Source of the DNA: Pacificimonas sp963710205
Lineage (GTDB): Bacteria; Pseudomonadota; Alphaproteobacteria; Sphingomonadales; Sphingomonadaceae
Direction: 5' to 3'
Assembly: GCA_963710205.1 (NCBI GenBank)
Contig: CAVPZG010000001.1
Location: 1 to 64,000 of the forward strand
Length of the DNA stretch: 64,000 nucleotides
The notes beneath the pieces were generated by a model. The model saw only the letters and a program-made list of their open reading frames with translations, searched no databases and was not told where the DNA came from. Positions within the stretch are counted from its first letter, which is position 1; the number at the start of each line of letters is the position of its first letter. The position numbers and the translations under genes are program-made. Positions 1-8,934 of this stretch are shown one piece after another.

Positions 1-74
1 ATTCGAACCCACGGTACGCTTACACGCACAACAGTTTTCGAGACTGCCACATTCGACCACTCTGTCACCTCTCC
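1..74 (-). tRNA. tRNA-Ser (anticodon CGA), 3' end cut by window edge
   Basis: Read on the minus strand, the 5' acceptor strand GGAGAGG begins at base 74. It is followed by a D-arm, an anticodon arm with loop CTCGAAA (anticodon CGA, reading UCG), a long class II variable arm and the start of the T-arm GTTCGA. The remaining T-arm, the 3' acceptor strand and CCA lie outside the window. The long variable arm fits serine. Confidence 0.85.
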
Positions 75-165
75 GCGGTGCGCGGCGGGGCATTTGCCCC
101 TCGCTGATCGAAGCGGGGCATATAGGCGGGCGGCCTGGCTTTGCAAAGGCGGAATGCGGACAGTT

Positions 166-194
166 TTGCACGCGGCGCGGAGGCTCCCTATATT
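166..194 (+). promoter_or_regulatory. Putative promoter of hspQ
   Basis: TTGCAC (166-171), a spacer of exactly 17 bases and TATATT (189-194) form a good -35/-10 pair. Transcription would start near base 201, about 24 bases before the hspQ start codon. The CCCTATAT context of the -10 also resembles alphaproteobacterial RpoH promoters, which would suit a heat-shock gene. Which sigma factor reads it is inference. Confidence 0.5.
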
Positions 195-224
195 ACCCCG
201 AGAGTTACAATCAGGATCCGTCAC

Positions 225-578
225 ATGACCGACAACACGAATGAAAGCGCCATTATCCGCCAGGCCTCGTTCGGTATTGGCGACGTTGTGAAGCACCGCC
301 ACTTTCCGTTTCGGGGTGTGATTTTCGACGTCGATCCCGAATTCGCGAATTCCGAAGAATGGTGGCAGGCCATTCCCGAGGAGGTGCGTCCGCACAAGGA
401 GCAGCCCTATTATCATCTGCTCGCCGATAACGGCCAGGACGCCTATGTCGCCTATGTCAGCCAGCAGAATCTGCTGTTCGACGAGGATGACGCCGACCCG
501 CTGCATCCGGCGGTCGGCGATCTGTTCGAACGCGACGAAGGCGGCAGGTTTCGCCTGAAACCGGGTCATGCGAACTAG
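225..578 (+). CDS. hspQ: Heat shock protein HspQ
   Basis: This 117-residue cytosolic protein has the HspQ/YccV hemimethylated-DNA-binding-type fold. Visible hallmarks are FGIGDVVKHRHFPFRGVIFD near the N terminus, the EEWW and PYYHLL stretches, and a YVSQQNLL segment. In enterobacteria HspQ is a heat-inducible specificity factor that promotes Lon proteolysis. The frame stays open back to base 141, but the ATG at 225 gives the usual family length and lies just behind a good promoter. The gene is monocistronic, next to a tRNA-Ser that runs the other way. The assignment is firm; the cellular role is by homology. Confidence 0.9.
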   Translation: MTDNTNESAIIRQASFGIGDVVKHRHFPFRGVIFDVDPEFANSEEWWQAIPEEVRPHKEQPYYHLLADNGQDAYVAYVSQQNLLFDEDDADPLHPAVGDLFERDEGGRFRLKPGHAN

Positions 579-713
579 AAACCGGCGATCAGGAATCGGT
601 TGACTAGACCAAGGCCGTTACCTAGGTGACGCCTTCGCTCGGCAGCGCTGCGTATCGACAGATTCGCTTATGCGCTGCTTTTACGCGTTTGATATATTCG
701 TTTGGAAGACCCG

Positions 714-1280
714 ATGTTCGCGATCGTTCGCACGGGCGGCAAGCAGTACCGCGTTGCCGCAGACCAGATTATCACCGTCGACAAGATCGACGGCGAAGTG
801 GGTGACAAGGTCGCCCTGGATGACGTGTTGATGATGGCCGATGGCGGCGATCTGAAGGACGCTTCCAAGGAAGTCGTCCATGCCGAAGTGCTGGAACAGG
901 CCAAGGCGAAGAAGATCAAGGTCTTCAAGAAAAAGCGTCGCCATGGCTATCGCCGCACGCAGGGACACCGCGCCCGGCTGACGGTCCTGAAGATCACCGC
1001 GCTCGGCGGCAAGGCGCCCGCTGCCAAGAAGGCCGCGCCGGCAAAGGAAGAGGCGAAGGCCGCTCCTGAGAAGGAAGCGCCCGCCAAGAAGGCTGCGGCG
1101 AAGGCGGACGCCAAGGCTGCGCCAAAGAAAGCCGCGGAGAAAGCTCCCGCAAAGAAGGCAACCGCCAAGAAGGCGTCTGCCCCGAAAAAGGCAGCGGCTG
1201 CAAAGCCCGCCGCCGAAAAGAAGGCCCCGGCCAAGAAGGCAGCGCCCAAGAAGGCCGCTCCCAAAGCCGACAAGAAGTAA
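714..1280 (+). CDS. rplU: 50S ribosomal protein L21 with long Lys/Ala-rich C-terminal tail
   Basis: Residues 1 to about 103 are a standard L21: MFAIVRTGGKQYRV at the N terminus and KKRRHGYRRTQGHR near its end, binding 23S rRNA in the large subunit. About 85 further residues are almost pure Lys, Ala, Pro and Glu, with repeated AKKA/PAKKA units like histone H1 tails. The ATG at 714 follows GGAAG; a TTG at 702 in the same frame would add four residues and is less likely. L27 follows 14 bases downstream, the universal L21-L27 pair. Extended L21 tails occur in some alphaproteobacteria; their role is unknown. Confidence 0.95.
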   Translation: MFAIVRTGGKQYRVAADQIITVDKIDGEVGDKVALDDVLMMADGGDLKDASKEVVHAEVLEQAKAKKIKVFKKKRRHGYRRTQGHRARLTVLKITALGGKAPAAKKAAPAKEEAKAAPEKEAPAKKAAAKADAKAAPKKAAEKAPAKKATAKKASAPKKAAAAKPAAEKKAPAKKAAPKKAAPKADKK

Positions 1281-1294
1281 GAGGACACTGAACG

Positions 1295-1564
1295 ATGGCA
1301 CATAAGAAAGCAGGCGGCTCCTCCCGTAACGGACGCGACAGCCCGGGTCAGCGTCTTGGTGTGAAGCGCTTTGGCGGCCAGCATGTGCTGGGCGGCAACA
1401 TTCTCGTGCGCCAGCGCGGGACAAAATTCTATCCGGGCCAGAATGTCGGCATGGGCAAGGACCATACGCTGTTCGCTCTGATCGAAGGCGAAGTGAAGTT
1501 CCACGACGGCGCCCGCGCCCGAAAATATATTTCGGTCATGCCGATGGCAGAGGCCGCAGAATAA
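1295..1564 (+). CDS. rpmA: 50S ribosomal protein L27
   Basis: This 89-residue protein begins MAHKKAGGSSRNGRDS and contains the signature GVKRFGGQ, typical of L27, whose N terminus reaches into the peptidyl-transferase centre. There is no Firmicutes-type cleavable N-terminal extension. It is co-transcribed with rplU, and a strong terminator follows 65 bases downstream. Confidence 0.97.
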   Translation: MAHKKAGGSSRNGRDSPGQRLGVKRFGGQHVLGGNILVRQRGTKFYPGQNVGMGKDHTLFALIEGEVKFHDGARARKYISVMPMAEAAE

Positions 1565-1628
1565 GCGTGGTGATCCGCCTATAGGTCACCGGAGAGGTGA
1601 CCCAGGATGCCATGAAAGCATCCGCGAA

Positions 1629-1657
1629 AAGGGAGACGGGTCACCGCCTCCCTTTTT
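1629..1657 (+). terminator. Rho-independent terminator of rplU-rpmA
   Basis: AAGGGAG, a mismatch, CGG, loop GTCA, CCG, a mismatch and CTCCCTT form a hairpin followed by TTTTT. It ends the ribosomal-protein transcript just before the acetyltransferase gene. Confidence 0.85.
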
Positions 1658-1685
1658 GATTCTCCCGGGACTGGAAAACCCGGAC

Positions 1686-2246
1686 ATGTTCATGATCACG
1701 GAAAGACTGTTCTTACGGCCGCTTTGGCCCGAAGACACGGACAGCCTCGCGGCGCGGCTTGGCTTGGAATGCGTTGTTCGCAACCTCGGGACAGCGCCGT
1801 GGCCTTATACCCGCGCCCATGCGGAAGCGAAAATCGCGGAAGATTTCGATGCCTGGCCGCACAAGGTCAGTCTTGCGATTTTCATGCGGACGGATGCGGG
1901 GCCACAGCATGTCGGCGGCATAGGGTTTGGGAAAAGCACTGTGCGCGAACGTGAAACCGAGCTTGGTTACTGGATCGCGCCTGCCTATTGGGGGCTGGGC
2001 ATCGCCGTGGAGGCGGGCCGCGCCGTACTCGAACATGCCTTCATGGCCTGGCGTCACGAGCGGATTTGCGCCGGTCACTATCTGGACAATCCGGCATCTG
2101 GCAAGGTGCTGAGGAAACTTGGGTTCCAGCCCACGGGCGAAAGAACGCGTTATTTCAGCATTGCGCGCGGTCATCATGTGGACTGCATCGAATATGATTT
2201 GCGCCGCGCCGACTGGGCAGGCGATCACCTGCGCGCCGCCGCCTGA
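1686..2246 (+). CDS. GNAT-family N-acetyltransferase (RimJ/RimL-like)
   Basis: The 186-residue product has the RimJ/RimL-type layout: ITERLFLRPLWPEDTDSL at the N terminus, ELGYWIAPAYWGLGIAVEA as the acetyl-CoA-binding motif A, and NPASGKVLRKLGF near the C terminus. Such enzymes move an acetyl group from acetyl-CoA to an alpha-amine, often of a ribosomal protein or small molecule; the substrate here cannot be told. The ATG at 1686 has GGAAAA seven bases upstream; an ATG at 1692 is the alternative. It lies between rpmA and obgE, a common place for a GNAT gene in alphaproteobacteria. Confidence 0.85.
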   Translation: MFMITERLFLRPLWPEDTDSLAARLGLECVVRNLGTAPWPYTRAHAEAKIAEDFDAWPHKVSLAIFMRTDAGPQHVGGIGFGKSTVRERETELGYWIAPAYWGLGIAVEAGRAVLEHAFMAWRHERICAGHYLDNPASGKVLRKLGFQPTGERTRYFSIARGHHVDCIEYDLRRADWAGDHLRAAA

Positions 2247-2282
2247 CCGGTGACGGCGCGCGCGCATCTTGAGAGGCCGTGC

Positions 2283-2789
2283 ATGCGCATGTCAGCAGAA
2301 CAGCTATGGTCGCGCTACCGGACGTTCGATCCGTCCGCGCCCATGGCTTTGCCCCTCGTCTATCATTTCTGCGACAATCAGAAAGATGCCGACATATGCG
2401 CGTCGCTTGTCGTTGCCGGCAAAAAGCGCGCGACAGCGACATCGCTTGCGGAACTTGCGTTGACCGGTGATCCCATGCCCAGAACGGGCGACCTTGCCAT
2501 CATCACGACCTTTGCAGGCGACGCCGTCGCCGTCATTCGCACGACATTCGTCGAGGTCAGGCGCTTTGCGGATGTCGATGCCGCATTTGCCCGCCTGGAG
2601 GGGGAAGGCGATCTGACCCTCGCATGGTGGCGAAACGCGCACAGGGCCTATTACGAACGTGCTCTTGCCGACACAGACGTTGTGGTCGACGACAATCTCG
2701 AAATCATCTGCGAATCTTTCGAGGTCGTCCTGCTGGCGCAGACGCCGGACAGACACCCTTCGATAGCCAGCGCAGATACTCCACGCTAA
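2283..2789 (+). CDS. ASCH-domain protein
   Basis: The 168-residue product matches the ASCH (PUA-like) fold: a conserved GKKRATAT segment, a PRTGDLAIITTFAGDAVAVIRTT strand region interrupted by GD turns, and an EGEGDLTLAWWRNAHR helix followed by Tyr and Phe. ASCH proteins bind RNA or modified nucleosides; one well-studied relative, YqfB, is an amidohydrolase of N4-acetylcytidine, but this longer type has no assured activity. The ATG at 2283 was chosen because GAGAGG lies seven bases upstream; a GTG at 2250 is possible. It ends ten bases before obgE and is probably in the same transcript. Confidence 0.8.
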   Translation: MRMSAEQLWSRYRTFDPSAPMALPLVYHFCDNQKDADICASLVVAGKKRATATSLAELALTGDPMPRTGDLAIITTFAGDAVAVIRTTFVEVRRFADVDAAFARLEGEGDLTLAWWRNAHRAYYERALADTDVVVDDNLEIICESFEVVLLAQTPDRHPSIASADTPR

Positions 2790-2798
2790 GGCCCCAGC

Positions 2799-3869
2799 AT
2801 GCAATTTCTCGACCAGGCCAAAATCTTCATCAAGTCCGGCGCGGGCGGTCCTGGCGCCGTCTCGTTTCGACGTGAGAAATTCGTGCAATATGGCGGTCCC
2901 GACGGCGGCAATGGTGGCCGCGGCGGGGATGTCATTTTCGAGGCCGTCAGCGGCCTCAACACGCTCATCGATTTTCGCTATCGCCAGCATTGGCGGGCGC
3001 CGCGCGGGCGCGGCGGCGCGGGCCGCAACAAGACGGGTGCGGGCGCGGAGGATCTGGTCATTCCCGTTCCGGTGGGGACGCAGATTCTGTCCGATGACAA
3101 GGAAGACATTCTCGCCGACCTGACCGAGGTTGGGCAGCGTGTGACCCTGCTGGAGGGGGGCATGGGCGGGCGCGGTAACGCCAGCTACAAGACCAGCACG
3201 AACCGGGCACCGCGCCAGTCGCAGCCTGGCGTACCGCCAGAGGAAATGTATGTCTGGCTGCGCCTGAAACTGCTCGCCGATGCGGGCCTCCTTGGTCTCC
3301 CCAATGCGGGAAAGTCCACGTTCATGCGGGCTGTCACAAATGCCGATGCGAAGGTGGGCGCCTATGCCTTCACCACGACAAAGCCGCAGCTGGGCGTGGT
3401 TGAGCACCGCGACCATGTTTTCGTGCTTGCCGATATTCCCGGGCTGATCGAGGGCGCGGCGGACGGCGCGGGCATCGGCGACCGCTTTCTGGGTCATATC
3501 GAACGGTGCCGCGTCCTTCTTCACCTTGTCGACGCGACGGAGAACGACCCCGCCGCCGCCTATGAAACCGTGCGCGGCGAGCTGGATGAATATGGCGAGG
3601 GGCTGGCCGAAAAACAGGAACTGGTCGCCCTGACGAAGACCGACTCCCTGGATGAGGAACTGATCGCCGCGCAAAAGGCCGAACTGGAAGCAGTGACGGG
3701 CAATGACGTCTTCGCGGTGTCGGCCATAACCGGTGCGGGCATGCAGGATCTGATGGACAGACTGAGCGGTCTAGCCGTCAGTGCGCGCAAAATCGCGCGG
3801 GACGACTGGACCGATGGCGATGACGATGATGACGGGGATGAAAAGCCCTGGTCACCGCTACAGGATTAG
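2799..3869 (+). CDS. obgE: Obg-family GTPase ObgE/CgtA
   Basis: The 356-residue ribosome-associated GTPase acts in large-subunit assembly and the stringent response. Residues 1-160 form the glycine-rich Obg fold. The G domain follows with G1 GLPNAGKST, G3 DIPGL, G4 LTKTD and G5 SAITG. The C terminus is a short acidic tail (DDDDDGDE) without the OCT domain of Gram-positive Obg. It sits between the ASCH gene and proB, an order common in Sphingomonadales. Confidence 0.96.
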   Translation: MQFLDQAKIFIKSGAGGPGAVSFRREKFVQYGGPDGGNGGRGGDVIFEAVSGLNTLIDFRYRQHWRAPRGRGGAGRNKTGAGAEDLVIPVPVGTQILSDDKEDILADLTEVGQRVTLLEGGMGGRGNASYKTSTNRAPRQSQPGVPPEEMYVWLRLKLLADAGLLGLPNAGKSTFMRAVTNADAKVGAYAFTTTKPQLGVVEHRDHVFVLADIPGLIEGAADGAGIGDRFLGHIERCRVLLHLVDATENDPAAAYETVRGELDEYGEGLAEKQELVALTKTDSLDEELIAAQKAELEAVTGNDVFAVSAITGAGMQDLMDRLSGLAVSARKIARDDWTDGDDDDDGDEKPWSPLQD

Positions 3870-3880
3870 GCGGCCCGGCC

Positions 3881-4975
3881 ATGCCCGCGCGACCTCTCCG
3901 CCTTGTCATCAAGCTGGGTTCCGCCCTGCTGGTTGATTCGGCTGGCGATGTGCGCCGCGACTGGCTGGCGACGCTGATCGCCGACGTCGCGGACATGCGC
4001 CGTGCGGGTACGGAAGTGATTATCGTGTCATCGGGCGCGATCGCGCTCGGTGCGCGCAGGCTGGGCCTTGTGGACGGCGGGCGCAGCAGCCTCGATGACG
4101 CGCAGGCCAGCGCGGCCGCGGGACAGATCGTGCTTTCGGGTCTGTATGCGGAACTGCTGTCGGCGGAGGCCCTGACTGCGGCGCAGATGCTCGTGACGCT
4201 CGACGATCTGGCCGACCGGCGGCGTTATCTGAACGCCAGTTCGACCCTGAACCGCCTGCTCGCGCTTGGCGCTGTGCCGGTCATCAACGAGAATGATTCG
4301 ACGGCGACCGAGGAAATCCGCTTTGGCGACAATGACCGGCTGGCCGCGCGGGTGGCGCAGGCGGCGGGTGCCGACATGGTCATCCTGATGTCCAATGTCG
4401 CGGGTATCTATGACCGCGATCCCGCGCTGGGCGACGCGGTCCTTTTACGGGAGGTGGCACCCGACGCGGCCATCGACGCGGTGCTGGGGCCATCGAGTGG
4501 TTTCGGATCGGGCGGCATGAGCGCAAAGGTCGAAGCCGGACGGATCGCGGCCGCAAGCGGCATCGCCCTGGCCATTGCCGACGGACGCGGCGATCATCCT
4601 CTTGCCCGCTACATGACGAACGGCGAAGGCACGTTATTCCAGCCCGCCAGCGCGCCTGCCGCCCGCAAATCCTGGCTTCTGGGGCATCTCGACAGCCGCG
4701 GTGTCATCGTCATCGACGATGGTGCGCGCCGTGCGCTTTCGTCCGGCGGCAGCCTGCTCGCTGCGGGTATTACCAGTGTCACCGGCACCTTCCGGCGCGG
4801 CGACGCGGTCGAAATTCATGATGCGGGCGGGAAACTTATGGCACGCGGCCTGGTTGCCTATGATGCGGGCGAAATCCGGATCATCGCCGGACAGCGCACG
4901 GATGCGCAGGCCGGTCTTCTTGGCTATGCCCCGCGCGCGGCGGTGATCCACAGAAACGACATGGTGCTGATATGA
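3881..4975 (+). CDS. proB: Glutamate 5-kinase
   Basis: ProB phosphorylates L-glutamate with ATP in the first step of proline synthesis. Residues 1 to about 260 are the amino-acid-kinase domain, with KLGSALL, IVSSGAIALG, NENDS and the FGDND nucleotide/substrate motifs; the last 85 residues form a PUA domain (RGVIVIDDGA onward). The 364-residue length is normal. Its stop overlaps the proA start by four bases (ATGA), so the two are translationally coupled. Confidence 0.96.
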   Translation: MPARPLRLVIKLGSALLVDSAGDVRRDWLATLIADVADMRRAGTEVIIVSSGAIALGARRLGLVDGGRSSLDDAQASAAAGQIVLSGLYAELLSAEALTAAQMLVTLDDLADRRRYLNASSTLNRLLALGAVPVINENDSTATEEIRFGDNDRLAARVAQAAGADMVILMSNVAGIYDRDPALGDAVLLREVAPDAAIDAVLGPSSGFGSGGMSAKVEAGRIAAASGIALAIADGRGDHPLARYMTNGEGTLFQPASAPAARKSWLLGHLDSRGVIVIDDGARRALSSGGSLLAAGITSVTGTFRRGDAVEIHDAGGKLMARGLVAYDAGEIRIIAGQRTDAQAGLLGYAPRAAVIHRNDMVLI

Positions 4976-6225
4976 GTGACGATCCCGAACTGCTGATCCG
5001 GACCATGGGCACGGCCGCCCGTGCCGCTGCCCGCACGCTGGCGCAGGCTCCTGCTGGCGTCAAGGCTGACGCCGTGCGCGCCGCCGCCGCCGCCATCCGC
5101 GCCGATCAGGATGCGATCGTCGCGGCCAATGCGGCAGATATTTCCGCCGCATCCGGGCTATCGGAAGCCATGGTCGATCGCCTGCGACTCGATCCTGCCA
5201 GAGTGACGGCCATCGCCGATGCCGCCGATGCCATTGCCGCCCTCGAAGACCCCGTCGGCGAAGTCATCAAGTCCTGGGAACGGCCAAACGGCCTGAAATT
5301 CGAACGGGTTCGCGTTCCGCTCGGCGTGGTCGGCATCATTTATGAAAGCCGCCCCAACGTGACCGCCGATGCGGCCCTCCTTTGCCTGATGGCGGGCAAT
5401 GCCGCCATCCTGCGCGGCGGTAGCGAGGCCGTGCGTTCGAACCGCGCCCTTCACGCCGCTATCGTCCGCGGTATCGCTGACGCGGGTTTGCCCGCGGACA
5501 CAGTTCAGCTTGTGCCCACGCAGGACCGTGACGCCGTGGGTGCCATGCTGCGCGCGGCGGGCCTGATCGACATCATCATTCCGCGCGGCGGGAAGGCACT
5601 GGTCGCCCGAGTGCAGGAGGAGGCCCGCATACCCGTGCTCGCCCACCTCGACGGCATCTGCCATACCTATGTGGACCGGGCAGCGGACATCGACATGGCA
5701 AAGGCTATCGTCCTCAACGCGAAGATGCGCCGCACGGGCATTTGCGGTGCCATGGAAACACTCCTCATTGACCGGGCGGCCGTCGATATCGCCCCGGCGC
5801 TCATCCGCATGCTGCTGGACGAGGGCTGCGAAGTCCGGGGCGATGTCGCAATCAATGGCATGGACATGCGCGTAAAGCCCGCGACACCCGAGGATTGGGA
5901 TACGGAATATCTGGACGCCATTGTCTCGGCAAAGCTGGTGGACGGCGTCGATGAGGCCATTTCCCATATCGCCGCGCATGGCAGCCATCATACCGATGTC
6001 ATCGTCACGGACGATGCGGACACCGCCGCCAGATTTCTGAGCGAGGTCGATAGCGCCATCGTGATGCACAATAGCTCCAGTCAGTATGCCGATGGCGGCG
6101 AATTCGGTTTCGGGGCGGAAATCGGCATCGCGACGGGACGCCTCCACGCTCGCGGTCCCGTCGCGTTGGAAGGGCTGACGACCTACAAGACGCTTGTGCG
6201 CGGAACGGGACAGGTTAGGCCTTGA
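4972..6225 (+). CDS. proA: Gamma-glutamyl phosphate reductase
   Basis: ProA reduces glutamyl 5-phosphate with NADPH to glutamate semialdehyde, the second step of proline synthesis. The 417-residue protein is an aldehyde-dehydrogenase-fold enzyme: VIYESRPNVTADAA, LRGGSEA, the catalytic-cysteine region RRTGICGAMETLL and the C-terminal EFGFGAEIGI and GPVALEGLTTYK motifs are all intact. It overlaps proB by four bases. Confidence 0.97.
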   Translation: MSDDPELLIRTMGTAARAAARTLAQAPAGVKADAVRAAAAAIRADQDAIVAANAADISAASGLSEAMVDRLRLDPARVTAIADAADAIAALEDPVGEVIKSWERPNGLKFERVRVPLGVVGIIYESRPNVTADAALLCLMAGNAAILRGGSEAVRSNRALHAAIVRGIADAGLPADTVQLVPTQDRDAVGAMLRAAGLIDIIIPRGGKALVARVQEEARIPVLAHLDGICHTYVDRAADIDMAKAIVLNAKMRRTGICGAMETLLIDRAAVDIAPALIRMLLDEGCEVRGDVAINGMDMRVKPATPEDWDTEYLDAIVSAKLVDGVDEAISHIAAHGSHHTDVIVTDDADTAARFLSEVDSAIVMHNSSSQYADGGEFGFGAEIGIATGRLHARGPVALEGLTTYKTLVRGTGQVRP

Positions 6226-6275
6226 GACGGCGTCAGCCGCCACACCGGCCCCAGCAGGAATAGAGCGACAAACAT

Positions 6276-7775
6276 ATGAAGCGCCAGATTGTTTCCAGTG
6301 CACTTGTCGCCGTTTTCATGGCAGCTGCCGTGCCGGCGCAGGCAGGGCCGTGGCTTGACACCGGCGACCGTCAGGCACGAAACGATGTCGAGCTGCTCAA
6401 GTCTGCCGGGCTGATGCCGGGACCGATCAATGCCTGGCCGCTATCCTGGCGTCAGGTCGATCAGGGCCTTCAGTACGCCAAGCGGCAGCCGCGCGCGCCG
6501 CATATAGAAGCCGCGATCCGCCGCCTGGACGCCCTTAGCGAACGCGCCTTGCAGTCACGCCGAACCGAAGCGACCATCCGCGTGACGACGGATCCCTCGC
6601 TGACGCGCGATTTCGAGGACAGCGCGCGCGAAAATATCGATGTGTCGGGAAAAACGGAGGTCGATCTGGGCCGCCTTACGGTTTCTCTCGGCGGCGGCTA
6701 TCGCGAGGGGCAGGACGGAAAGGACTGGCACGCGGAAGAGAGCTATGCCGCCCTCGCCCTCGGCGAATGGGCGCTCTACGGTGGTTATGTCGAACGGTGG
6801 TGGGGGCCGGGACAGGACAGCGCGCTGCTCTTCTCGAACAATGCCCGTCCAATTCCGCAGATCGGAATAACGAAGCTGTCAGCCGACCCGATCGACTTTC
6901 CCGTCCTCCGCTGGCTTGGGCCATTCAAGTTCGACGCGTTCGTCGGCGTTCTGGCTGAAGAGCGCAATGACTTCGATGATCCCCTGCTGATAGGATTTCG
7001 CGCGGCATTTGAACCGTTGCAGGGACTTGAGATCGGCCTCAACCGCGGCCTGCAGCTTTGCGGTGACGGTCGCAAATGCGACGCAGGCATCATCACAAGC
7101 GCGTTGTTTCCGTTCGGCGGCGCGGAGAATACCGGCGGGCTGAGCGAGGACGAACCCGGTAACCAGCTTGGCGGATTCGATGCGAGCTATAGCTTTCTTG
7201 CACGCGGTACCGGGATAAAGTTGTACACCGAATGGGAGGCGGAGGATGAAGCAGGCATCTTCCTGCTCGACCGTTTCGTACGCCTCTTTGGGGCGACCGC
7301 GAGCGGCGCCATCGGCGATGTCGGCGCCAGCTGGCAAGTGAATGTCGAATATTCTGATACGCTACTGCGCGCCTATTTCGACGCCAATGATTTTCTAAGC
7401 GGCAGACCCTTGCCAGGGCGTTCCTATACCAACAATATCTTCACTGACGGCTTTACCTACAGGAACGACGTCATCGGTGCGGGCATCAGCGGCGACAGCG
7501 ACATGCTGACGGTTTCTGGGGCTTATGTCGATACCGGAAACCGGCGTTATTACGCGGCCTTCCGCGCCATCGACTTCAACAAGACGGAAACACCAACAGC
7601 CGTTTACAGGAGCCAGAACCGGGAGCGCATTAACGAGGTCACTGCGGGAGTTGTCTGGCCTGCGCGGATCGGCGATGTGACTGCAGAGGCTAGTTGGCGT
7701 GACGATAGCCCGAACACACCGGGCTTTGCCGATGGCGCAATTCGTGCAGAACTTGGTTGGCGGACACGATATTAA
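6276..7775 (+). CDS. Wzi-like capsule assembly outer-membrane protein
   Basis: The 499-residue protein begins with a clear signal peptide (hydrophobic core SALVAVFMAAAV, cleavage near AQA-GP). The mature part starts GPWLDTGDRQARNDVELLKSAG, the typical beginning of the capsule-assembly Wzi family, and continues with alternating strands and aromatic-rich ends such as LGWRTRY, as in a beta-barrel. In E. coli Wzi is an outer-membrane lectin that anchors group 1 capsule. It lies directly before the Wzz/pseudaminic acid genes on the same strand, which supports a role in holding that glycan at the cell surface. Family assignment is firm; lectin function is by homology. Confidence 0.85.
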   Translation: MKRQIVSSALVAVFMAAAVPAQAGPWLDTGDRQARNDVELLKSAGLMPGPINAWPLSWRQVDQGLQYAKRQPRAPHIEAAIRRLDALSERALQSRRTEATIRVTTDPSLTRDFEDSARENIDVSGKTEVDLGRLTVSLGGGYREGQDGKDWHAEESYAALALGEWALYGGYVERWWGPGQDSALLFSNNARPIPQIGITKLSADPIDFPVLRWLGPFKFDAFVGVLAEERNDFDDPLLIGFRAAFEPLQGLEIGLNRGLQLCGDGRKCDAGIITSALFPFGGAENTGGLSEDEPGNQLGGFDASYSFLARGTGIKLYTEWEAEDEAGIFLLDRFVRLFGATASGAIGDVGASWQVNVEYSDTLLRAYFDANDFLSGRPLPGRSYTNNIFTDGFTYRNDVIGAGISGDSDMLTVSGAYVDTGNRRYYAAFRAIDFNKTETPTAVYRSQNRERINEVTAGVVWPARIGDVTAEASWRDDSPNTPGFADGAIRAELGWRTRY

Positions 7776-7951
7776 TGTCGCACAGGAATGACATGCGCGC
7801 CGCCGATGATTGCCACCGCGACAGTCCAGCGTTAACCGGGCAGCGACTTGTAGACACAGCACTCCTAGCAGTGAAGCTGTCGCCAACACGGTACGGTGAT
7901 CTCCGCCCGTGCAATCAACGCGGCTGATGCCAGGAACTAAGAGGCTAGCGA

Positions 7952-8920
7952 ATGACAGCGGTAGATACGCCTTCAGAGACGGTCCAGAGGGACGATTATG
8001 ATGATATCTATGTCATAGATGTAGTGAAGCGGGTTTGGCGTGGCAAATGGTTGATCGCAGCGGTCACGGCCCTTTTTGCAATCGCTTCGGTACTGGTGGT
8101 TCTTTTCCTTTTGCCGAACCGTTACCAAGCGACCATATTGTTGTCGCCGACATCTGCAATTTCGGGCGGCTCGCAGCTGCCTGGCGGGAGTCAGGTTGCC
8201 GGGCTGGCACAGCTTGCGGGCGTTAAAGTTGGTGGACTACAATCTGACCGTGTTGCTCTTGCAATGGAGATTGTCAGGTCACATAATTTCTTGGCGAGCT
8301 TCGTCTACAGGGAAGAAATTCAAATACCTCTTTTTGCAGCTGATTTATGGAATGTTGAAACTAAAGAATTAAGCTTTGATAGAAAAATTTACAATATTGA
8401 GACTAAGACTTGGACCAGAAAGGTAGATGTTCATTCTACGTCCCGGCCATCAGCGATCGAAACCGTCAAGAAATTCAATGAAAATCTTTCCGTCGAACTA
8501 GACGAAGACACCGGACTTGTTCGGTTAGGGGTCACCTTCCTTGACCCCAATCTCGCAAGGCAGTGGACCATCGAGATCGTCGAACGGCTAAATGAAAATA
8601 TGAGGATGCGCGATCTGAACCAATCGCAGCAGAATTTGAGCTTCTTGAACGAGAAACTGGCGAGTACCAGGATAGATTCTCTGCGTCTGCAGCTGACCGA
8701 GATGATAGAGGAAAATATGCGTACTCTGATGCTCGCGACAGCTCAAACCGATTACGCGTTTCAGATTGTAGACGCACCGCCACCTCCTGAAGAAGCCTCG
8801 TCTCCCAATCGCCCCTTGATCGTTGCCGCCGCAACTCTTCTTGGCGGAATTCTAGGACTCGTCATCGTTTTCCTTGTTCCCCGCTATGCAACTGTCCCTA
8901 AAGATACCGCGCATAGATAA
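7952..8920 (+). CDS. Wzz-type polysaccharide chain-length regulator
   Basis: The 322-residue inner-membrane protein has the Wzz plan: a short cytosolic N terminus with DDIYVIDVVKRVWRGKW, a first membrane helix near residues 34-55, a long periplasmic part rich in coiled coil (RLNENMRMRDLNQSQQNL), and a second helix near residues 288-310 preceded by the Pro-rich stretch DAPPPPEEASSPNRP. There is no C-terminal tyrosine-kinase domain. Such proteins set the modal chain length of Wzy-made polymers. It starts the gene run that contains the pse genes, wzx and wzy, after a 176-base gap in which I see no other gene. Confidence 0.87.
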   Translation: MTAVDTPSETVQRDDYDDIYVIDVVKRVWRGKWLIAAVTALFAIASVLVVLFLLPNRYQATILLSPTSAISGGSQLPGGSQVAGLAQLAGVKVGGLQSDRVALAMEIVRSHNFLASFVYREEIQIPLFAADLWNVETKELSFDRKIYNIETKTWTRKVDVHSTSRPSAIETVKKFNENLSVELDEDTGLVRLGVTFLDPNLARQWTIEIVERLNENMRMRDLNQSQQNLSFLNEKLASTRIDSLRLQLTEMIEENMRTLMLATAQTDYAFQIVDAPPPPEEASSPNRPLIVAAATLLGGILGLVIVFLVPRYATVPKDTAHR

Positions 8921-8934
8921 TCGAAGGTCTGACT

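Noticed and set aside
660..713. AT-rich TATATT as promoter of rplU
   Set aside because: It lies only about 15 bases before the start codon, which leaves no room for a leader and ribosome site, and no clear -35 element fits.
2304..3674. Long minus-strand open frame of 456 residues across the ASCH gene and obgE
   Set aside because: It mirrors the two well-supported plus-strand genes. Its composition is a typical antisense shadow of GC-rich coding DNA, with no recognisable motif.
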